A stretch of 64,000 bases of DNA from Vibrio sinensis (GCF_003605645.1 NZ_QVMU01000005.1:1-64000), one strand, 5' to 3'; positions 19,189-30,265 are shown, counted from the first letter of the stretch. A program made the numbers and translations. The notes: generated from the letters alone by a model not told the origin.

Positions 19189-19752
19189 TTACTTGCTTCG
19201 GCCAAAAGTGCCATCAGCAATGCGGAAAAACATCACTGATTTATCGCTTTTCTCTAACTGCAAAATGTCTAATTCACCGTCTGGCTTTAGCTTAAATCGA
19301 ACTAACTGTCCTTGCTTGATATAGCTAAGAGGCTTATCACTACCTTCAACTTTGACCAAAGCATTCAAATCAGCCATCGGCAATCCATTATTTCGAAAAA
19401 CTTGAGCAAGGGTATCGCCACGTTGAACCGTATATTCTTTCCAAGTATCCGATTGCTCATTCCCTATTGGCGATTCGGTATTTTGCTCACTCATACCTTG
19501 GGTATTGATATCAATTGCAATGCGTTGCTCTAAGGGGGCGTCTTCTTTTACTTGCTGCTCTGGAAATGGAATCAGTGCCAACAAGATGACCAAGGGAACC
19601 AACACCATCAGTACGCGTTGATGCAACTTAGGAAGTTGTTGCCAAATAGCTGTTAACTTTTCCCGCTGCTGTGAAAGATCGATACTCTCGACCTTATCTT
19701 TAAATAGCTGCAGGTAATCAACCTGTTGAACTTTCTTTTTTCTGCGATTCAT
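19189..19752 (-). CDS. ytfB: OapA/YtfB-family LysM-like envelope protein
   Basis: A 187-aa inner-membrane-anchored protein. A basic cytosolic N-terminus (about 1-45, with the OapA N-terminal motif) is followed by one membrane helix (about 47-63), a polar linker, and a periplasmic LysM-like/OapA domain (about 105-187; YTVQRGDTLAQVFRNNGL). E. coli YtfB binds glycans and affects cell division. Its gene is next to fklB there as here, which supports the assignment. It is divergent from fklB. Confidence 0.8.
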   Translation of the reverse strand: MNRRKKKVQQVDYLQLFKDKVESIDLSQQREKLTAIWQQLPKLHQRVLMVLVPLVILLALIPFPEQQVKEDAPLEQRIAIDINTQGMSEQNTESPIGNEQSDTWKEYTVQRGDTLAQVFRNNGLPMADLNALVKVEGSDKPLSYIKQGQLVRFKLKPDGELDILQLEKSDKSVMFFRIADGTFGRSK

Positions 19753-19985
19753 CGCGACCCATCTCCAAAGACTTATCTGCCTAAGTATAAAAATGATGGG
19801 CTTGTGAGTATAGAGAAATTGATGAGTTCAAGTAATGGTAACGTCAATTCTCATCGGCGAGGTCGCAAAGTCTGATCTACCTCTCACTCTTCCCCTACCA
19901 TTGCACCACTACCTAACGTTTCATAACCGATTTATTACTGGTATCCTAGAGGCCTATTTCAAACACAGCGAAAAAGAGAGACACA

Positions 19986-20606
19986 ATGTCTGAAGTTACA
20001 TTTGAAACTGTAGAACAAAAAGCAAGCTACGGTATTGGTCTGCAAATGGGTCAACAACTAGCAGGTTCTGGCATCGAAGGCCTAAACGTTGATGCAATCG
20101 CAGCTGGTATCGCAACTGCACTAACTGGCGATATGCCAGCAATCGAAGTGGATGAAATCAACAAAGCACTTCAAGAGCTACACACTCGTGCAGAAGCTAT
20201 GCGTCAAGAAGCAGCTAAAGTAGCAGCAGCTGACGGTGAAGCATTCCTAAAAGACAATGCTCTACGTCCTGAAGTGACTGTTCTTGAGTCTGGCCTACAA
20301 TACGAAGTGATCACTGAAGGTACTGGTGAAATCCCAACTTCTGACAAATCAGTACGTGTTCACTACCACGGTGAGCTAACTGACGGCACTGTATTTGATA
20401 GCTCAGTATCACGCGGTCAACCAGCTGAATTCCCTGTAACAGGTGTAATCCAAGGTTGGGTTGAAGCTCTACAACTTATGCCAGCAGGATCTAAGTGGAA
20501 ACTATACATTCCTCAAGATCTAGCATACGGCGAGCGCGGTGCTGGTGCAGCAATTCCACCATTCGCAGCTCTAGTATTCGAAGTAGAACTACTAGACATT
20601 CTATAA
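19986..20606 (+). CDS. fklB: FKBP-type peptidyl-prolyl isomerase (FKBP22)
   Basis: A 206-aa dimeric cis-trans prolyl isomerase. The N-terminal helical dimerisation region (about 1-95, [12 protein letters not shown]) is joined by a long helix to the C-terminal FKBP domain (about 115-206), with [28 protein letters not shown] and [13 protein letters not shown]. No signal peptide is present, so it is cytoplasmic. Codon use is that of a highly expressed gene. Followed by a strong terminator. Confidence 0.96.
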   Translation: MSEVTFETVEQKASYGIGLQMGQQLAGSGIEGLNVDAIAAGIATALTGDMPAIEVDEINKALQELHTRAEAMRQEAAKVAAADGEAFLKDNALRPEVTVLESGLQYEVITEGTGEIPTSDKSVRVHYHGELTDGTVFDSSVSRGQPAEFPVTGVIQGWVEALQLMPAGSKWKLYIPQDLAYGERGAGAAIPPFAALVFEVELLDIL

Positions 20607-20630
20607 TTGAATATGATTTAAATAATTCTA

Positions 20631-20655
20631 AACGGCGCTCTGCGCCGTTTTTTTT
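20631..20655 (+). terminator. fklB terminator
   Basis: Stem AACGGCGC / GCGCCGTT with a 3-nt loop, followed by a run of eight T, 24 bp past the stop. Confidence 0.9.
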
Positions 20656-20726
20656 AACTAAAATATAGTATCAGCTATGTAATAGACGTCATCATTTTCA
20701 AATCACACTAAAAAGGAACTACGACT

Positions 20727-21212
20727 ATGGGTAAAAAGTTAGCAGCCATCATCCTCCTTACATTTAGCGCAAACAATGCTTACGCATTCTTAGATGCTTT
20801 AGAAGATAAAGATACGCAAAATAACTTAATGAATGCAGTTACCGACAGCGTTAAATCATCAACTAATCATGCTGTACCTGTAACCGATTTACTCACTAAT
20901 GGTTTATCAGTAACGCCTGAGCAAGCAACAGCTGGTAGTGGTGCTTTACTTTCATTAGCGCAAAGTCAATTATCGTCAGCGGATCTATCTGAGCTTGAAT
21001 CATTGATTCCATGGTCATCCACACTACCGGATACACAAGGCCTATTAGGCAGCGTAGAAAATATGCAGGCAGTACAAAACGTGTTTGAAAGTGTTGGTTT
21101 AGATCCAACCATGATTGGCAAATTTGCGCCGATCATTATGGGGTATTTAGGAGAAAATGGGGCAAGTGATGGATTGCTCAATTCCCTGAGCAGCCTCTGG
21201 AAAAACAAATAA
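20727..21212 (+). CDS. secreted DUF2780 protein
   Basis: A 161-aa exported protein. The signal peptide is about residues 1-20, ending NNAYA before FLDAL. The mature part is acidic and predicted helical; the segment TPEQATAGSGALLSLAQSQL...IPW is typical of DUF2780, which has no known function. No lipobox cysteine is present, so a soluble periplasmic or secreted location is likely. AAAGGAA lies about 7 nt before the ATG. It converges on the ribosomal alpha operon, with a shared terminator between. Confidence 0.82.
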   Translation: MGKKLAAIILLTFSANNAYAFLDALEDKDTQNNLMNAVTDSVKSSTNHAVPVTDLLTNGLSVTPEQATAGSGALLSLAQSQLSSADLSELESLIPWSSTLPDTQGLLGSVENMQAVQNVFESVGLDPTMIGKFAPIIMGYLGENGASDGLLNSLSSLWKNK

Positions 21213-21245
21213 CAGAGAAAAGAACTGATGCAAACCGCAGAAACA

Positions 21246-21273
21246 AAAAAACCGAGCCTAGGCTCGGTTTTTT
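21246..21273. terminator. bidirectional terminator, DUF2780 gene / alpha operon
   Basis: A 28-bp perfect palindrome with stem CCGAGCC / GGCTCGG flanked by A and T runs. It lies between convergent genes and can stop transcription from both. Confidence 0.92.
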
Positions 21274-21291
21274 CTTAGAAACGAATGCTGA

Positions 21292-21675
21292 TTACTCAGC
21301 AGCTGCTTCTTCTGTAGCTGGGCGATCTACAAGCTCAATGTAAGCCATTGGAGCTTTATCACCAGTACGGAAGCCAGCTTTTAGGATACGTGTGTAGCCG
21401 CCTTGGCGAGCTGCAAAACGTGGACCTAATTCGTTGAATAGTTTCGCAACTACTTCGTTGTCACGAGTACGTGCAAACGCTAGACGACGGTTAGCAACGC
21501 TGTCTGTCTTAGCTAGTGTAATCAAAGGTTCTACTACGCGACGAAGCTCTTTAGCTTTCGGTAGTGTAGTTTTGATAACTTCATGACGTACTAGAGAGCT
21601 AGCCATGTTGCTGAACATCGCTTTGCGATGACTGCTATTGCGGTTGAGTTGACGACCACTCTTACGATGGCGCAT
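21292..21675 (-). CDS. rplQ: 50S ribosomal protein L17
   Basis: Large-subunit protein near the peptide exit tunnel, 127 aa, with the conserved opening [20 protein letters not shown]. Last gene of the alpha operon (rpsM-rpsK-rpsD-rpoA-rplQ), 26 bp after rpoA, followed by the shared terminator. A short acidic/Ala tail (ATEEAAAE) is usual in gamma-proteobacteria. Confidence 0.98.
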   Translation of the reverse strand: MRHRKSGRQLNRNSSHRKAMFSNMASSLVRHEVIKTTLPKAKELRRVVEPLITLAKTDSVANRRLAFARTRDNEVVAKLFNELGPRFAARQGGYTRILKAGFRTGDKAPMAYIELVDRPATEEAAAE

Positions 21676-21701
21676 GACCTAATCCTTCTAACTAGTATCG
21701 A

Positions 21702-22694
21702 TTAATCTTCAGCGATAGACGCTGGTGGCCAGTTCTCTAAGCGCATGCCAAGAGAAAGTCCACGTGATGCAAGTACGTCTTTAATCTCAGTAAGAGATTT
21801 TTTACCAAGGTTAGGCGTTTTAAGTAGCTCAACCTCAGTACGCTGTACAAGATCACCGATGTAGTGAATCGCTTCTGCTTTCAAACAGTTAGCAGAGCGA
21901 ACTGTTAGTTCAAGATCGTCTACAGGACGCAGTAGGATAGGATCGAATTCTGGCTTCTCTTCCTTCTCCTCAGGTACACGTACATCACGAAGATCTACGA
22001 ACGCATCCAATTGTTCAGCTAGGATAGTAGCTGCACGGCGGATTGCTTCCTCAGGGTCTAGAGTACCGTTCGTTTCCATATCGATAACTAACTTATCTAA
22101 GTCTGTGCGTTGCTCTACACGAGCTGCTTCAACAGAGTAAGCGATTTTATCTACTGGGCTGTATGTAGCATCAACCAATAAACGACCAATTGGACGTTCA
22201 TCTTCTTCAGTATGGATACGAGCGGAAGCTGGAACATAACCACGACCACGTTCAACTTTGATACGCATAGCGATCTCAGCGTTGTCATCCGTTAGGTGAC
22301 AAATAACGTGTTCAGGATTAGTGATCTCTACATCACCATCATGGGTGATGTCACCTGCAACCACAGGGCCCGAGCCTGATTTGTTCAGCGTAATGAACAC
22401 TTCATCTTTGCCTTCAGCAACGCGAACAGCTAAACCTTTAAGGTTCAGAAGAATTTCAAGAATATCTTCTTGAACGCCTTCTTTTGTACTGTACTCGTGC
22501 AGAACGCCTTCGATCTCTACCTCTGTTACCGCACAACCCGGCATAGAAGATAGAAGAATGCGGCGAAGTGCATTACCAAGAGTATGGCCAAAACCACGCT
22601 CTAACGGCTCAAGAGTTACTTTTGCATGAGTCGTGCTGATTTGTTCGATGTCAACAAGACGTGGCTTAAGAAATTCTGTTACAGAACCCTGCAT
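21702..22694 (-). CDS. rpoA: RNA polymerase alpha subunit
   Basis: A 330-aa subunit that nucleates polymerase assembly and contacts UP elements and activators. The N-terminal domain (about 1-235) contains [20 protein letters not shown]. After the flexible linker ([11 protein letters not shown]) the C-terminal domain (about 250-330) carries the DNA-binding residues ([35 protein letters not shown]). Its CTD would read the UP elements of the rRNA promoters at the left end and interact with Crp, also encoded here. Confidence 0.99.
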   Translation of the reverse strand: MQGSVTEFLKPRLVDIEQISTTHAKVTLEPLERGFGHTLGNALRRILLSSMPGCAVTEVEIEGVLHEYSTKEGVQEDILEILLNLKGLAVRVAEGKDEVFITLNKSGSGPVVAGDITHDGDVEITNPEHVICHLTDDNAEIAMRIKVERGRGYVPASARIHTEEDERPIGRLLVDATYSPVDKIAYSVEAARVEQRTDLDKLVIDMETNGTLDPEEAIRRAATILAEQLDAFVDLRDVRVPEEKEEKPEFDPILLRPVDDLELTVRSANCLKAEAIHYIGDLVQRTEVELLKTPNLGKKSLTEIKDVLASRGLSLGMRLENWPPASIAED

Positions 22695-22717
22695 TGTGTC
22701 CTCTCTTTTGTTTAACC

Positions 22718-23338
22718 TTACTTAGAGTAAAGCTCGACGATCAATTGTTCGTTGATGTCAGCTGACAGGTCAGAACGCTCAGGCATACGCTTGAATGTAC
22801 CTTCCATTTTGCTACCATCTACTTCAATCCAAGTTGGTTTTTCGCGTTGTTCAGCAACTTCTAGAGCCGCTTTAATGCGAGATTGCTGTTTAGCTTTCTC
22901 ACGAATAGATACAACGTCGTTAGCCGCTACTTTGAAAGAAGGAACGTTTACAACTTTACCGTTAACTACGATAGCTTTGTGGCTAACTAGTTGACGTGCT
23001 TCAGCGCGAGTAGCACCAAAACCCATACGGTATACTACGTTGTCAAGACGACCTTCAAGAAGCTGAAGTAGGTTCTCACCCGTGTTGCCTTTTTGGCGAG
23101 CAGCATCTTTGTAGTAGTTACGGAATTGTTTTTCTAGAACGCCGTACATACGACGAACTTTTTGCTTCTCACGAAGCTGAACGCCATATTCAGATAGACG
23201 ACCGCGACGAGCGCCGTGTACACCTGGTGCGTTATCAATTTTACACTTGGTATCGATCGCACGAACACCAGACTTAAGGAATAAGTCAGTGCCTTCACGA
23301 CGGCTAAGCTTCAGCTTAGGACCCAAATATCTTGCCAT
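22718..23338 (-). CDS. rpsD: 30S ribosomal protein S4
   Basis: Primary 16S rRNA-binding assembly protein of 206 aa ([20 protein letters not shown]), with an S4 RNA-binding domain at about 95-155 ([20 protein letters not shown]). In E. coli S4 represses this operon by binding the leader before rpsM; a matching leader is present at 24131-24229, so the same feedback is likely. S4 also joins rRNA antitermination complexes. Confidence 0.99.
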   Translation of the reverse strand: MARYLGPKLKLSRREGTDLFLKSGVRAIDTKCKIDNAPGVHGARRGRLSEYGVQLREKQKVRRMYGVLEKQFRNYYKDAARQKGNTGENLLQLLEGRLDNVVYRMGFGATRAEARQLVSHKAIVVNGKVVNVPSFKVAANDVVSIREKAKQQSRIKAALEVAEQREKPTWIEVDGSKMEGTFKRMPERSDLSADINEQLIVELYSK

Positions 23339-23365
23339 GATTCTTCTCCAATTATCCCAGAAACG

Positions 23366-23761
<396 letters not shown>

Positions 23762-23773
23762 CTACCTTCCCGA

Positions 23774-24130
23774 CTATTTCTTGATCGGCTTACGCGGACC
23801 CTTGCGGGTGCGAGCGTTGGTTTTAGTACGCTGTCCACGTAGTGGTAGACTGCGACGATGACGAAGACCACGGTAACAACCAAGATCCATAAGGCGCTTG
23901 ATGTTCATTGATACTTCACGACGTAGATCACCTTCCACAGTGTATTTAGCTACACCATCACGCAGTTGATCGATCTGTTCATCAGATAGTTCACTGATCT
24001 TAACATTTTCTGCAATACCAACTTCAGCTAGGATAGCTTGAGAGCGAGTCTTACCGATGCCGTAGATTGACGTTAGTGCAATCACAGCATGTTTTTGATC
24101 AGGAATGTTAATGCCTGCTATACGGGCCAT
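23774..24130 (-). CDS. rpsM: 30S ribosomal protein S13
   Basis: A 118-aa head protein that contacts 23S rRNA and P-site tRNA. It opens with [20 protein letters not shown]; the helix-two-turn-helix is central and the basic tail [18 protein letters not shown] is C-terminal. First gene of the alpha operon and the translation start at which S4 feedback would act. Confidence 0.99.
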   Translation of the reverse strand: MARIAGINIPDQKHAVIALTSIYGIGKTRSQAILAEVGIAENVKISELSDEQIDQLRDGVAKYTVEGDLRREVSMNIKRLMDLGCYRGLRHRRSLPLRGQRTKTNARTRKGPRKPIKK

Positions 24131-24229
24131 TATTCACTCCATAAGTGTTTCATAAAAGAATTAGCCGCAGTAAAGCCCGTCTAGGATACACTGCGGAGTA
24201 CTACTTCTTTTGCACGCAAAAGGTAGGCC
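24131..24229 (-). promoter_or_regulatory. alpha operon leader (S4-binding pseudoknot, Alpha_RBS-like)
   Basis: Minus-strand untranslated leader of rpsM. It contains GTATCCT...ACGGGCTTT, which also occurs in the E. coli alpha leader, with pairing arms (CCGCAGT and ACTGCGG at about 24154-24197) and a hairpin TTTTGCGTGCAAAA upstream. In E. coli this folds into a pseudoknot over the rpsM ribosome site and is trapped by S4. The matching segments support the same element here; the exact fold was not computed. Confidence 0.75.
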
Positions 24230-24233
24230 GAGA

Positions 24234-24262
24234 AATATACTCGACACTACCCTCTATTTCAA
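24234..24262 (-). promoter_or_regulatory. alpha operon promoter
   Basis: Minus strand TTGAAA (24257-24262) and TATATT (24234-24239) are separated by 17 bp, with a G+C-containing discriminator (TCTCGGCC). It lies just past rpmJ and gives rpsM-rplQ its own promoter after the spc operon. Confidence 0.75.
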
Positions 24263-24279
24263 GTAAAAATTTCTGCTAA

Positions 24280-24393
24280 TTAGCCTTGGCGCTGTTTATG
24301 CTTTGGCTCACTGCAAATAACACGCACAACACCGTTGCGCTTGATTACTTTACAGTTACGGCAGATTTTTTTAACGGAAGCACGAACTTTCAT
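24280..24393 (-). CDS. rpmJ: 50S ribosomal protein L36
   Basis: A 37-aa zinc-ribbon ribosomal protein reading [20 protein letters not shown] and ending PKHKQRQG. The C+ type zinc ligands Cys11, Cys14, Cys27 and His32 are all present, so this paralogue needs zinc; zinc-free replacements elsewhere in a genome are usually under Zur. Last gene of the spc operon, 39 bp after secY. Confidence 0.97.
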
Positions 24394-24432
24394 TGCTAAA
24401 CTCCGTAATGTAATCTTTAGTCTACCGCCGAA

Positions 24433-25767
24433 TTAACGGCCATAGCCTTTCAGATTCGCTTTTTTCAACACAGAATCATACTGTTGAGACATCAGATGAG
24501 TCTGTACCTGTGCCATAAAGTCCATGATTACTACCACTACGATTAGTAGTGAAGTACCGCCGAAGTAGAAACGTACGTTCCACGCGACCATCATAAACTC
24601 TGGGATCAGACAGATAAAAGTAATATACAACGCACCAGCAAGGGTTAAACGTGTCATCACTTTATCGATATATTTCGCTGTCTGCTCGCCTGGGCGGATA
24701 CCGGGTACGAATGCGCCGGACTTCTTCAAGTTATCTGCTGTTTCACGAGGGTTAAACACCAACGCTGTATAGAAGAAACAGAAGAATATAATCGCTGCCG
24801 CATAAAGCATTACATACAATGGTTGACCAGGGCTAAGAGCTAAAGACACTTCGGTTAACCAACCGAACATGCTGCTCTCACCATTCTGTCCAAACCACTG
24901 AGCCAGTGTTCCTGGGAACAGGATAATGCTTGAAGCGAAAATCGCTGGAATTACACCTGCCATATTAATTTTAAGTGGCAAGTGAGTGCTTTGCGCAGCA
25001 AATACTTTACGACCTTGTTGACGTTTTGCATAGTTAACGACGATACGACGCTGACCACGCTCCATGAAAACAACGAAATAAATAACTGCAAAAGCAAGTA
25101 CAGCAATTAACAGCAGAAGAAGTACATGCAATTCACCTTGACGCGCTTGCTCGATTGTCTGACCGATTGCCGATGGCAATCCAGCAACAATACCTGCAAA
25201 AATAAGTACCGAAATACCGTTACCAATTCCGCGCTCTGTAATTTGTTCACCTAACCACATTAGGAACATGGTACCGGTTACTAAACTTACGGTTGCAATT
25301 AGCGTAAACATGGTTTGGTTGATAACAACCAAATTATCGACCATGCTTGGTAGCCCTGTTGCAATACCAATAGCTTGGAATGTTGCAAGTACAAGCGTGC
25401 CATAGCGTGTGTATTGGCTTATCTTACGACGGCCTGCTTCACCCTCTTTCTTGAGTTCAGCTAACGCTGGATGAACTACAGTTAGCAATTGGACAACAAT
25501 TGATGCCGAAATATACGGCATGATGCCCAATGCTAATATAGATGCACGCTCAAGGGCACCACCGGAGAACATGTTAAACATTTCAACGATGGTACCTTTT
25601 TGCTGTTCGAACAAATCGGCAAGTACAGCTGCGTCAATTCCAGGTAGCGGCACGAAAGAACCTGCACGGAATACTAGAAGAGCACCTAATACAAACAATA
25701 GGCGCGACTTTAACTCCGCCAATCCATTTTTCGCACTACTAAAATCTTGTCCTGGTTTTTTAGCCAT
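24433..25767 (-). CDS. secY: preprotein translocase subunit SecY
   Basis: A 444-aa channel subunit of the SecYEG translocon with ten membrane helices. Seen: the plug and first-helix region, [15 protein letters not shown], the conserved cytosolic loops ([36 protein letters not shown]) and [13 protein letters not shown]. Penultimate gene of the spc operon, as in most bacteria. Confidence 0.99.
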   Translation of the reverse strand: MAKKPGQDFSSAKNGLAELKSRLLFVLGALLVFRAGSFVPLPGIDAAVLADLFEQQKGTIVEMFNMFSGGALERASILALGIMPYISASIVVQLLTVVHPALAELKKEGEAGRRKISQYTRYGTLVLATFQAIGIATGLPSMVDNLVVINQTMFTLIATVSLVTGTMFLMWLGEQITERGIGNGISVLIFAGIVAGLPSAIGQTIEQARQGELHVLLLLLIAVLAFAVIYFVVFMERGQRRIVVNYAKRQQGRKVFAAQSTHLPLKINMAGVIPAIFASSIILFPGTLAQWFGQNGESSMFGWLTEVSLALSPGQPLYVMLYAAAIIFFCFFYTALVFNPRETADNLKKSGAFVPGIRPGEQTAKYIDKVMTRLTLAGALYITFICLIPEFMMVAWNVRFYFGGTSLLIVVVVIMDFMAQVQTHLMSQQYDSVLKKANLKGYGR

Positions 25768-25787
25768 CTGTACCTTTCCTTCGAAGA

Positions 25788-26222
25788 TTATTCTTCGATT
25801 TTACCGCCTGCAGCTTCGATTGCAGCTTTAGCGCCTTTAGTCACGCGTAGACCTTTAACAGTTACCGCTTTGCTTAGCTCACCAGAAAGAACAACTTTAA
25901 CAAACTCGATGTTCTTAGTGATTAGGTTAGCAGCTTTAAGGCTGTTTAGATCTACAACGTCACCTGTTACTTTCGCTAGCTCAGCTAGACGAATTTCAGC
26001 AGATACTAGACTCTTACGAGAAGTAAAGCCGAACTTAGGTAGACGTTGTTTCAAAGGCATTTGACCGCCTTCAAAACCTGGACGAACTTTGCCGCCAGAA
26101 CGTGATTTTTGGCCTTTGTGACCACGGCCACCAGTTTTACCTAGACCAGAACCGATACCACGACCTACGCGTTTAGCAGAAGTCTTAGAACCAGCAGCCG
26201 GTGATAGAGTATTCAAACGCAT
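25788..26222 (-). CDS. rplO: 50S ribosomal protein L15
   Basis: A 144-aa large-subunit protein with the long Gly/Lys/Arg-rich N-terminal extension ([28 protein letters not shown]) that runs into rRNA, then a globular C-terminal domain. spc operon, 20 bp before secY. Confidence 0.98.
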   Translation of the reverse strand: MRLNTLSPAAGSKTSAKRVGRGIGSGLGKTGGRGHKGQKSRSGGKVRPGFEGGQMPLKQRLPKFGFTSRKSLVSAEIRLAELAKVTGDVVDLNSLKAANLITKNIEFVKVVLSGELSKAVTVKGLRVTKGAKAAIEAAGGKIEE

Positions 26223-26227
26223 TCTGA

Positions 26228-26404
26228 TTACTCCTCAACTTTAACCATGTAGTAAACCTTGTTGATCATACCGCGCACGCACGGAGTATCTTCAAGTTCT
26301 ACTGTGTGGTTGATTTTACGAAGACCTAAACCGCGCAAAGTAGCTTTGTGCTTTGGTAGGCGACCAATTGAGCTTTTAGTTTGAGTTACTTTAATAGTTG
26401 CCAT
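26228..26404 (-). CDS. rpmD: 50S ribosomal protein L30
   Basis: A 58-aa protein starting [20 protein letters not shown]. The start at 26404 matches family length (58-60 aa); an in-frame start nine codons upstream would overlap rpsE and is rejected. It begins 7 bp after the rpsE stop. Confidence 0.97.
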
Positions 26405-26411
26405 CGTGTGC

Positions 26412-26912
26412 TTACTCCGAAATAGATTCAACAGTTAGACCACGCTTAGCAGCAACCATTTCAGGTGACTTAACGCTACCTAGAGCATCGATCGTAGCAC
26501 GAACGATGTTGATAGGGTTCGTAGAACCGTATGCTTTAGATAGTACGTTGTGTACACCAGCAACTTCAAGTACTGCACGCATTGCGCCGCCGGCGATAAC
26601 ACCAGTACCTTCAGCAGCAGGCTGCATGTAAACTTTAGAGCCCGAATGGCGACCTTTCACTGGGTGGTGAAGAGTACCTTCGTTAAGCGCGATAGTAGTC
26701 ATGTTACGACGCGCTTTTTCCATTGCTTTTTGAATCGCAGCAGGTACTTCACGAGCTTTGCCGTAACCGAAACCTACGCGACCGTTACCGTCACCAACTA
26801 CAGTTAGTGCAGTAAAGCTCATGATTCGACCACCTTTAACCGTTTTAGAAACGCGGTTAACTGCGATTAGCTTTTCTTGCAAATCATTAGCTTGTTGTTG
26901 TTCTTTAGCCAT
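26412..26912 (-). CDS. rpsE: 30S ribosomal protein S5
   Basis: A 166-aa protein involved in decoding accuracy and mRNA unwinding. The N-terminal double-stranded-RNA-binding-like domain includes [20 protein letters not shown], the loop region where spectinomycin-resistance changes occur in other species; it looks wild type here. The C-terminal domain contains [16 protein letters not shown]. Confidence 0.98.
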   Translation of the reverse strand: MAKEQQQANDLQEKLIAVNRVSKTVKGGRIMSFTALTVVGDGNGRVGFGYGKAREVPAAIQKAMEKARRNMTTIALNEGTLHHPVKGRHSGSKVYMQPAAEGTGVIAGGAMRAVLEVAGVHNVLSKAYGSTNPINIVRATIDALGSVKSPEMVAAKRGLTVESISE

Positions 26913-26926
26913 CTTCCAACCCTACC

Positions 26927-27280
26927 TTAGAATTTCAGACCAGCTTCGCGAGCAGATTCTGCTAGCGCCGCTACTCGACCGTGGTATTGGAAACCAGAAC
27001 GATCAAATGCAACTGCTGTTACGCCTTTTTCAAGAGCGCGTTCAGCAACAGCTTTACCCACTGCTTGAGCTGCATCGATGTTACCAGTGTATTTCACTTG
27101 CTCACGGATCGCTTTCTCTACAGTAGAAGCAGCTGCGATAACCTCAGAGCCGTTTGCCGCGATAACTTGAGCGTAAACATGGCGAGGAGTACGATGTACT
27201 ACCAGGCGAGTTGCACCAAGTTCTGCAATCTTACGACGTGCACGTGTAGCACGACGGATGCGAGATGCTTTCTTATCCAT
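26927..27280 (-). CDS. rplR: 50S ribosomal protein L18
   Basis: A 117-aa 5S rRNA-binding protein with a basic N-terminus ([20 protein letters not shown]) and the conserved [21 protein letters not shown]-terminus. Works with L5 and L25 on 5S rRNA. spc operon. Confidence 0.98.
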   Translation of the reverse strand: MDKKASRIRRATRARRKIAELGATRLVVHRTPRHVYAQVIAANGSEVIAAASTVEKAIREQVKYTGNIDAAQAVGKAVAERALEKGVTAVAFDRSGFQYHGRVAALAESAREAGLKF

Positions 27281-27289
27281 AGTGTTACC

Positions 27290-27823
27290 TTACTTCTTCT
27301 TAGCTTCTTTGGTACGCACATTTTCATCTGCGTAACGAACACCTTTACCTTTGTAAGGCTCAGGTTGACGGTAAGAACGAATGTCAGCTGCAACTTGACC
27401 TACTACTTGCTTATCGCAACCAGTAATAATGATCTCAGTTTGGCTTGGACATTCAGCTTTAATACCCGCTGGCAACTCGTGCTCAACTGGGTGAGAGAAG
27501 CCTAGTGTTAGACCTACAGCGTTGCCTTTAATAGCAGCACGGTAACCAACACCTTTAAGAGTCAGCTTCTTAGTAAAGCCTTCAGTAACACCAACAACCA
27601 TGTTGTTTACTAGTGCACGAGCAGTACCTGCTTGTGCCCAAGCGTTAACAACACCTTCGCGTGGACCGAAAGTAAGATTGCTATCTTCCTGAGCGATAAC
27701 TACTGCGTCGTTTAGAACGCGAGTCAATTCACCTTTAGCACCTTTAACAGTGATTTCTTGGCCGTTTAGTTTCACCTCTACGCCAGCTGGAATAGCGACA
27801 GGTGCTTTTGCAACACGAGACAT
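27290..27823 (-). CDS. rplF: 50S ribosomal protein L6
   Basis: A 177-aa protein made of two related alpha/beta domains, near the factor-binding site. It starts [19 protein letters not shown]; the C-terminal signature [14 protein letters not shown] is present. spc operon, 9 bp before rplR. Confidence 0.98.
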   Translation of the reverse strand: MSRVAKAPVAIPAGVEVKLNGQEITVKGAKGELTRVLNDAVVIAQEDSNLTFGPREGVVNAWAQAGTARALVNNMVVGVTEGFTKKLTLKGVGYRAAIKGNAVGLTLGFSHPVEHELPAGIKAECPSQTEIIITGCDKQVVGQVAADIRSYRQPEPYKGKGVRYADENVRTKEAKKK

Positions 27824-27836
27824 AGTCTACTCCTTA

Positions 27837-28229
27837 TTAAGCTACGTAACAGATGATTTCACCACCAAGACCTGCTTTACGAGCAGCGCGGTCTGACATC
27901 AGACCCTTGGAAGTAGAAACGACAGCAATACCAAGACCACCCATTACAGAAGGAAGTTGATCTTTCTTCTTGTAAACACGTAGACCTGGACGAGAAACAC
28001 GTTTAAGTTGCTCAATTACTGGTTTTGCTTGGAAGTACTTAAGTGTAACTTCTAGCTCAGGTTTTGTTTCGCCTTCAACAGCGAAATCAACGATGTAACC
28101 TTCAGCTTTTAGTAGTGCAGCAATAGCAACTTTAAGCTTTGAAGAAGGCATTTTTACAGCAACTTTGTTTGCTGCCTGACCGTTACGAACGCGGGTCAGC
28201 ATATCCGAAATCGGATCTTGCATGCTCAT
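27837..28229 (-). CDS. rpsH: 30S ribosomal protein S8
   Basis: A 130-aa protein that binds the central domain of 16S rRNA ([21 protein letters not shown]-terminal [20 protein letters not shown]). In E. coli S8 is the translational repressor of the spc operon, acting near rplE; I did not resolve its target here. Confidence 0.98.
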   Translation of the reverse strand: MSMQDPISDMLTRVRNGQAANKVAVKMPSSKLKVAIAALLKAEGYIVDFAVEGETKPELEVTLKYFQAKPVIEQLKRVSRPGLRVYKKKDQLPSVMGGLGIAVVSTSKGLMSDRAARKAGLGGEIICYVA

Positions 28230-28258
28230 AAGATTTACTCCAAATGATTAAGTGGCAA

Positions 28259-28564
28259 TTACCAGCTAGCCTTACGAAGTCCAGGAATCTCGCCTTTCAT
28301 GCAAGCTTCACGAACTTTAATACGGCTTAGACCGAACTTACGTAGGAAACCGTGTGGACGACCAGTTTGGTTGCAACGGTTGCGCTGACGTGATGCACTT
28401 GAATCACGTGGAAGAGTTTGCAGATTTAGAACTGCGTTCCAACGATCTTCTTCAGATGCGTTTACATCGCTGATGATAGCTTTTAGCGCTGCACGCTTTT
28501 CAGCGAACTTAGCTACTAGCTTTGCACGTTTTGCTTCACGTGCTTTCATTGATTGTTTAGCCAT
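28259..28564 (-). CDS. rpsN: 30S ribosomal protein S14
   Basis: A 101-aa long-form (zinc-free, C-minus) S14: [20 protein letters not shown], with C-terminal [20 protein letters not shown]. The CxxC pairs of the short zinc-binding form are absent. spc operon between rplE and rpsH. Confidence 0.98.
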   Translation of the reverse strand: MAKQSMKAREAKRAKLVAKFAEKRAALKAIISDVNASEEDRWNAVLNLQTLPRDSSASRQRNRCNQTGRPHGFLRKFGLSRIKVREACMKGEIPGLRKASW

Positions 28565-28581
28565 AACAGTAACCCTTCACC

Positions 28582-29121
28582 TTACTTACGGAATGGGAAG
28601 TTAAAGGCAGCCAGCAGAGCACGGCCTTCCGCATCGGTACCAGCTGACGTCGTGATAGTAATATCAAGACCGCGTACACGATCAACTTTATCAAAGTCGA
28701 TTTCCGGGAAGATGATTTGCTCGCGAACGCCCATGCTGTAGTTACCGCGTCCGTCAAAAGACTTAGCGCTAACGCCACGGAAGTCACGTACACGTGGAAG
28801 AGCGATGTTAATCAAACGCTCCAGAAAATCCCACATACGTTCGCCACGCAAGGTTACTTTACAACCGATAGGGTAGCCTTCGCGGATTTTGAAACCTGCA
28901 ACAGATTTACGAGCTTTAGTGATAAGAGGCTTTTGACCAGAGATCGTTGCCATATCACTTGCTGCGTTTTCTAGCAGTTTCTTATCGTTGATCGCTTCAC
29001 CAACACCCATGTTTAGGGTGATTTTCTCGATTCTAGGGACTTGCATGACGCTTGTGTAGCTGAACTCTTTGGTCAGTTCAGCGACTACAGACGACTTGTA
29101 GTAATCATGCAGTTTCGCCAT
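28582..29121 (-). CDS. rplE: 50S ribosomal protein L5
   Basis: A 179-aa 5S rRNA-binding protein at the inter-subunit bridge ([38 protein letters not shown]-terminal [18 protein letters not shown]). spc operon; in E. coli the S8 repression site is near this start. Confidence 0.98.
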   Translation of the reverse strand: MAKLHDYYKSSVVAELTKEFSYTSVMQVPRIEKITLNMGVGEAINDKKLLENAASDMATISGQKPLITKARKSVAGFKIREGYPIGCKVTLRGERMWDFLERLINIALPRVRDFRGVSAKSFDGRGNYSMGVREQIIFPEIDFDKVDRVRGLDITITTSAGTDAEGRALLAAFNFPFRK

Positions 29122-29144
29122 AGTAGAACTCCAAATTACTTCTA

Positions 29145-29462
29145 TTAGTTAGAAACAGTTTCGTTGTTAGACTTGAAGAAACGAACTTTCTTGCCATCTT
29201 CGAAACGGAAACCGATGCGGTCTGCTTTGCCAGTAGCTGCATTGAAAATAGCAACGTTAGATGCATCAATAGCCGCTTCCTGCTCAACAATACCACCTTG
29301 GATATTTAGAGCTGGAACAGGTTTTTGATGTTTCTTAACTAGATTGATACCTTCAACAACAACTTTACCAGTTGTCAGAACCTTAGTTACTTTACCTTTC
29401 TTGCCTTTGTCTTTACCAGCAAGAATGATTACTTCGTCATTACGACGGATTTTAGCTGCCAT
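29145..29462 (-). CDS. rplX: 50S ribosomal protein L24
   Basis: A 105-aa assembly-initiator protein with an N-terminal KOW motif ([20 protein letters not shown]). It binds the 5' end of 23S rRNA. spc operon, 11 bp after rplN. Confidence 0.98.
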   Translation of the reverse strand: MAAKIRRNDEVIILAGKDKGKKGKVTKVLTTGKVVVEGINLVKKHQKPVPALNIQGGIVEQEAAIDASNVAIFNAATGKADRIGFRFEDGKKVRFFKSNNETVSN

Positions 29463-29473
29463 TATAGCGCTCC

Positions 29474-29845
29474 TTACAGAACTTCTGGAGCCAGTGATAC
29501 GATCTTCATAAACTTATCGCCACGAAGTTCGCGTGTCACAGGGCCAAAGATACGCGTACCGATTGGTTGCTCTGTATTATCGTTAAGCAATACGCAAGCA
29601 TTACGGTCGAAGCGAATGACAGAACCGTCTGGGCGACGAACGCCTTTACGGGTGCGCACCACAACCGCCTTCAGGACATCACCTTTTTTAACTTTACCGC
29701 GAGGAATTGCTTCTTTCACAGTAACCTTGATGACATCACCGATATGTGCATAACGGCGGTGAGAGCCACCCAGGACCTTAATACACATTACCTTGCGCGC
29801 ACCTGAGTTATCAGCTGCGTCAAGTGTACTTTGCATTTGGATCAT
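29474..29845 (-). CDS. rplN: 50S ribosomal protein L14
   Basis: A 123-aa five-stranded barrel protein ([20 protein letters not shown]; the [20 protein letters not shown] motif is present). First gene of the spc operon, with its own promoter upstream. Confidence 0.98.
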   Translation of the reverse strand: MIQMQSTLDAADNSGARKVMCIKVLGGSHRRYAHIGDVIKVTVKEAIPRGKVKKGDVLKAVVVRTRKGVRRPDGSVIRFDRNACVLLNDNTEQPIGTRIFGPVTRELRGDKFMKIVSLAPEVL

Positions 29846-29916
29846 TGTTAGTGCTCCGCTAAATATTAATAACTAGACCCATCACGGGTCGGGCTGCCTC
29901 TTTAAAAGGGACGCGA

Positions 29917-29950
29917 ATTGTACCACCCTTTTTTTCAATTGGGTAGTCAA
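29917..29950 (-). promoter_or_regulatory. spc operon promoter
   Basis: Minus strand TGG-TACAAT, an extended -10 (hexamer at 29917-29922) with a G+C-rich start region (GCGTCCC) suited to stringent control. No good -35 sits at 17 bp; a TTGACT lies 22 bp upstream (29945-29950). It falls between the S10 terminator and rplN, where the E. coli spc promoter lies. Confidence 0.55.
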
Positions 29951-29954
29951 AAAA

Positions 29955-29987
29955 TAAACGGCTCCAAAATATTTTTTGGAGCCGTTT
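29955..29987 (-). terminator. S10 operon terminator after rpsQ
   Basis: Perfect stem AAACGGCTCCAAAA / TTTTGGAGCCGTTT with a short A/T loop, followed by a T-rich tail. It lies 24 bp past the rpsQ stop and separates the S10 and spc operons. Confidence 0.85.
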
Positions 29988-30010
29988 CGTTTCATAGAAT
30001 TAGCTAAGGA

Positions 30011-30265
30011 TTAACCTTTTGCTTTTTCTAGAACGTTTACCAAAGTCCAAGACTTAGTCTTAGACAGTGGACGACACTCAGCGATTTCAACTTTGTCGCC
30101 TAGGCCACATTCGTTGTTCTCGTCGTGTGCGTGAACTTTAGTCGTGCGTTTAACGAACTTACCGTAAATCGGGTGTTTTACGAAGCGTTCGATAGCAACT
30201 ACGATAGACTTGTCCATCTTGTCGCTAACTACACGGCCTTGTTGAGTACGTTTTTGTTCGCTCAT
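30011..30265 (-). CDS. rpsQ: 30S ribosomal protein S17
   Basis: An 84-aa OB-fold primary 16S-binding protein ([39 protein letters not shown]). Last gene of the S10 operon; its start overlaps the rpmC stop. Confidence 0.98.
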   Translation of the reverse strand: MSEQKRTQQGRVVSDKMDKSIVVAIERFVKHPIYGKFVKRTTKVHAHDENNECGLGDKVEIAECRPLSKTKSWTLVNVLEKAKG

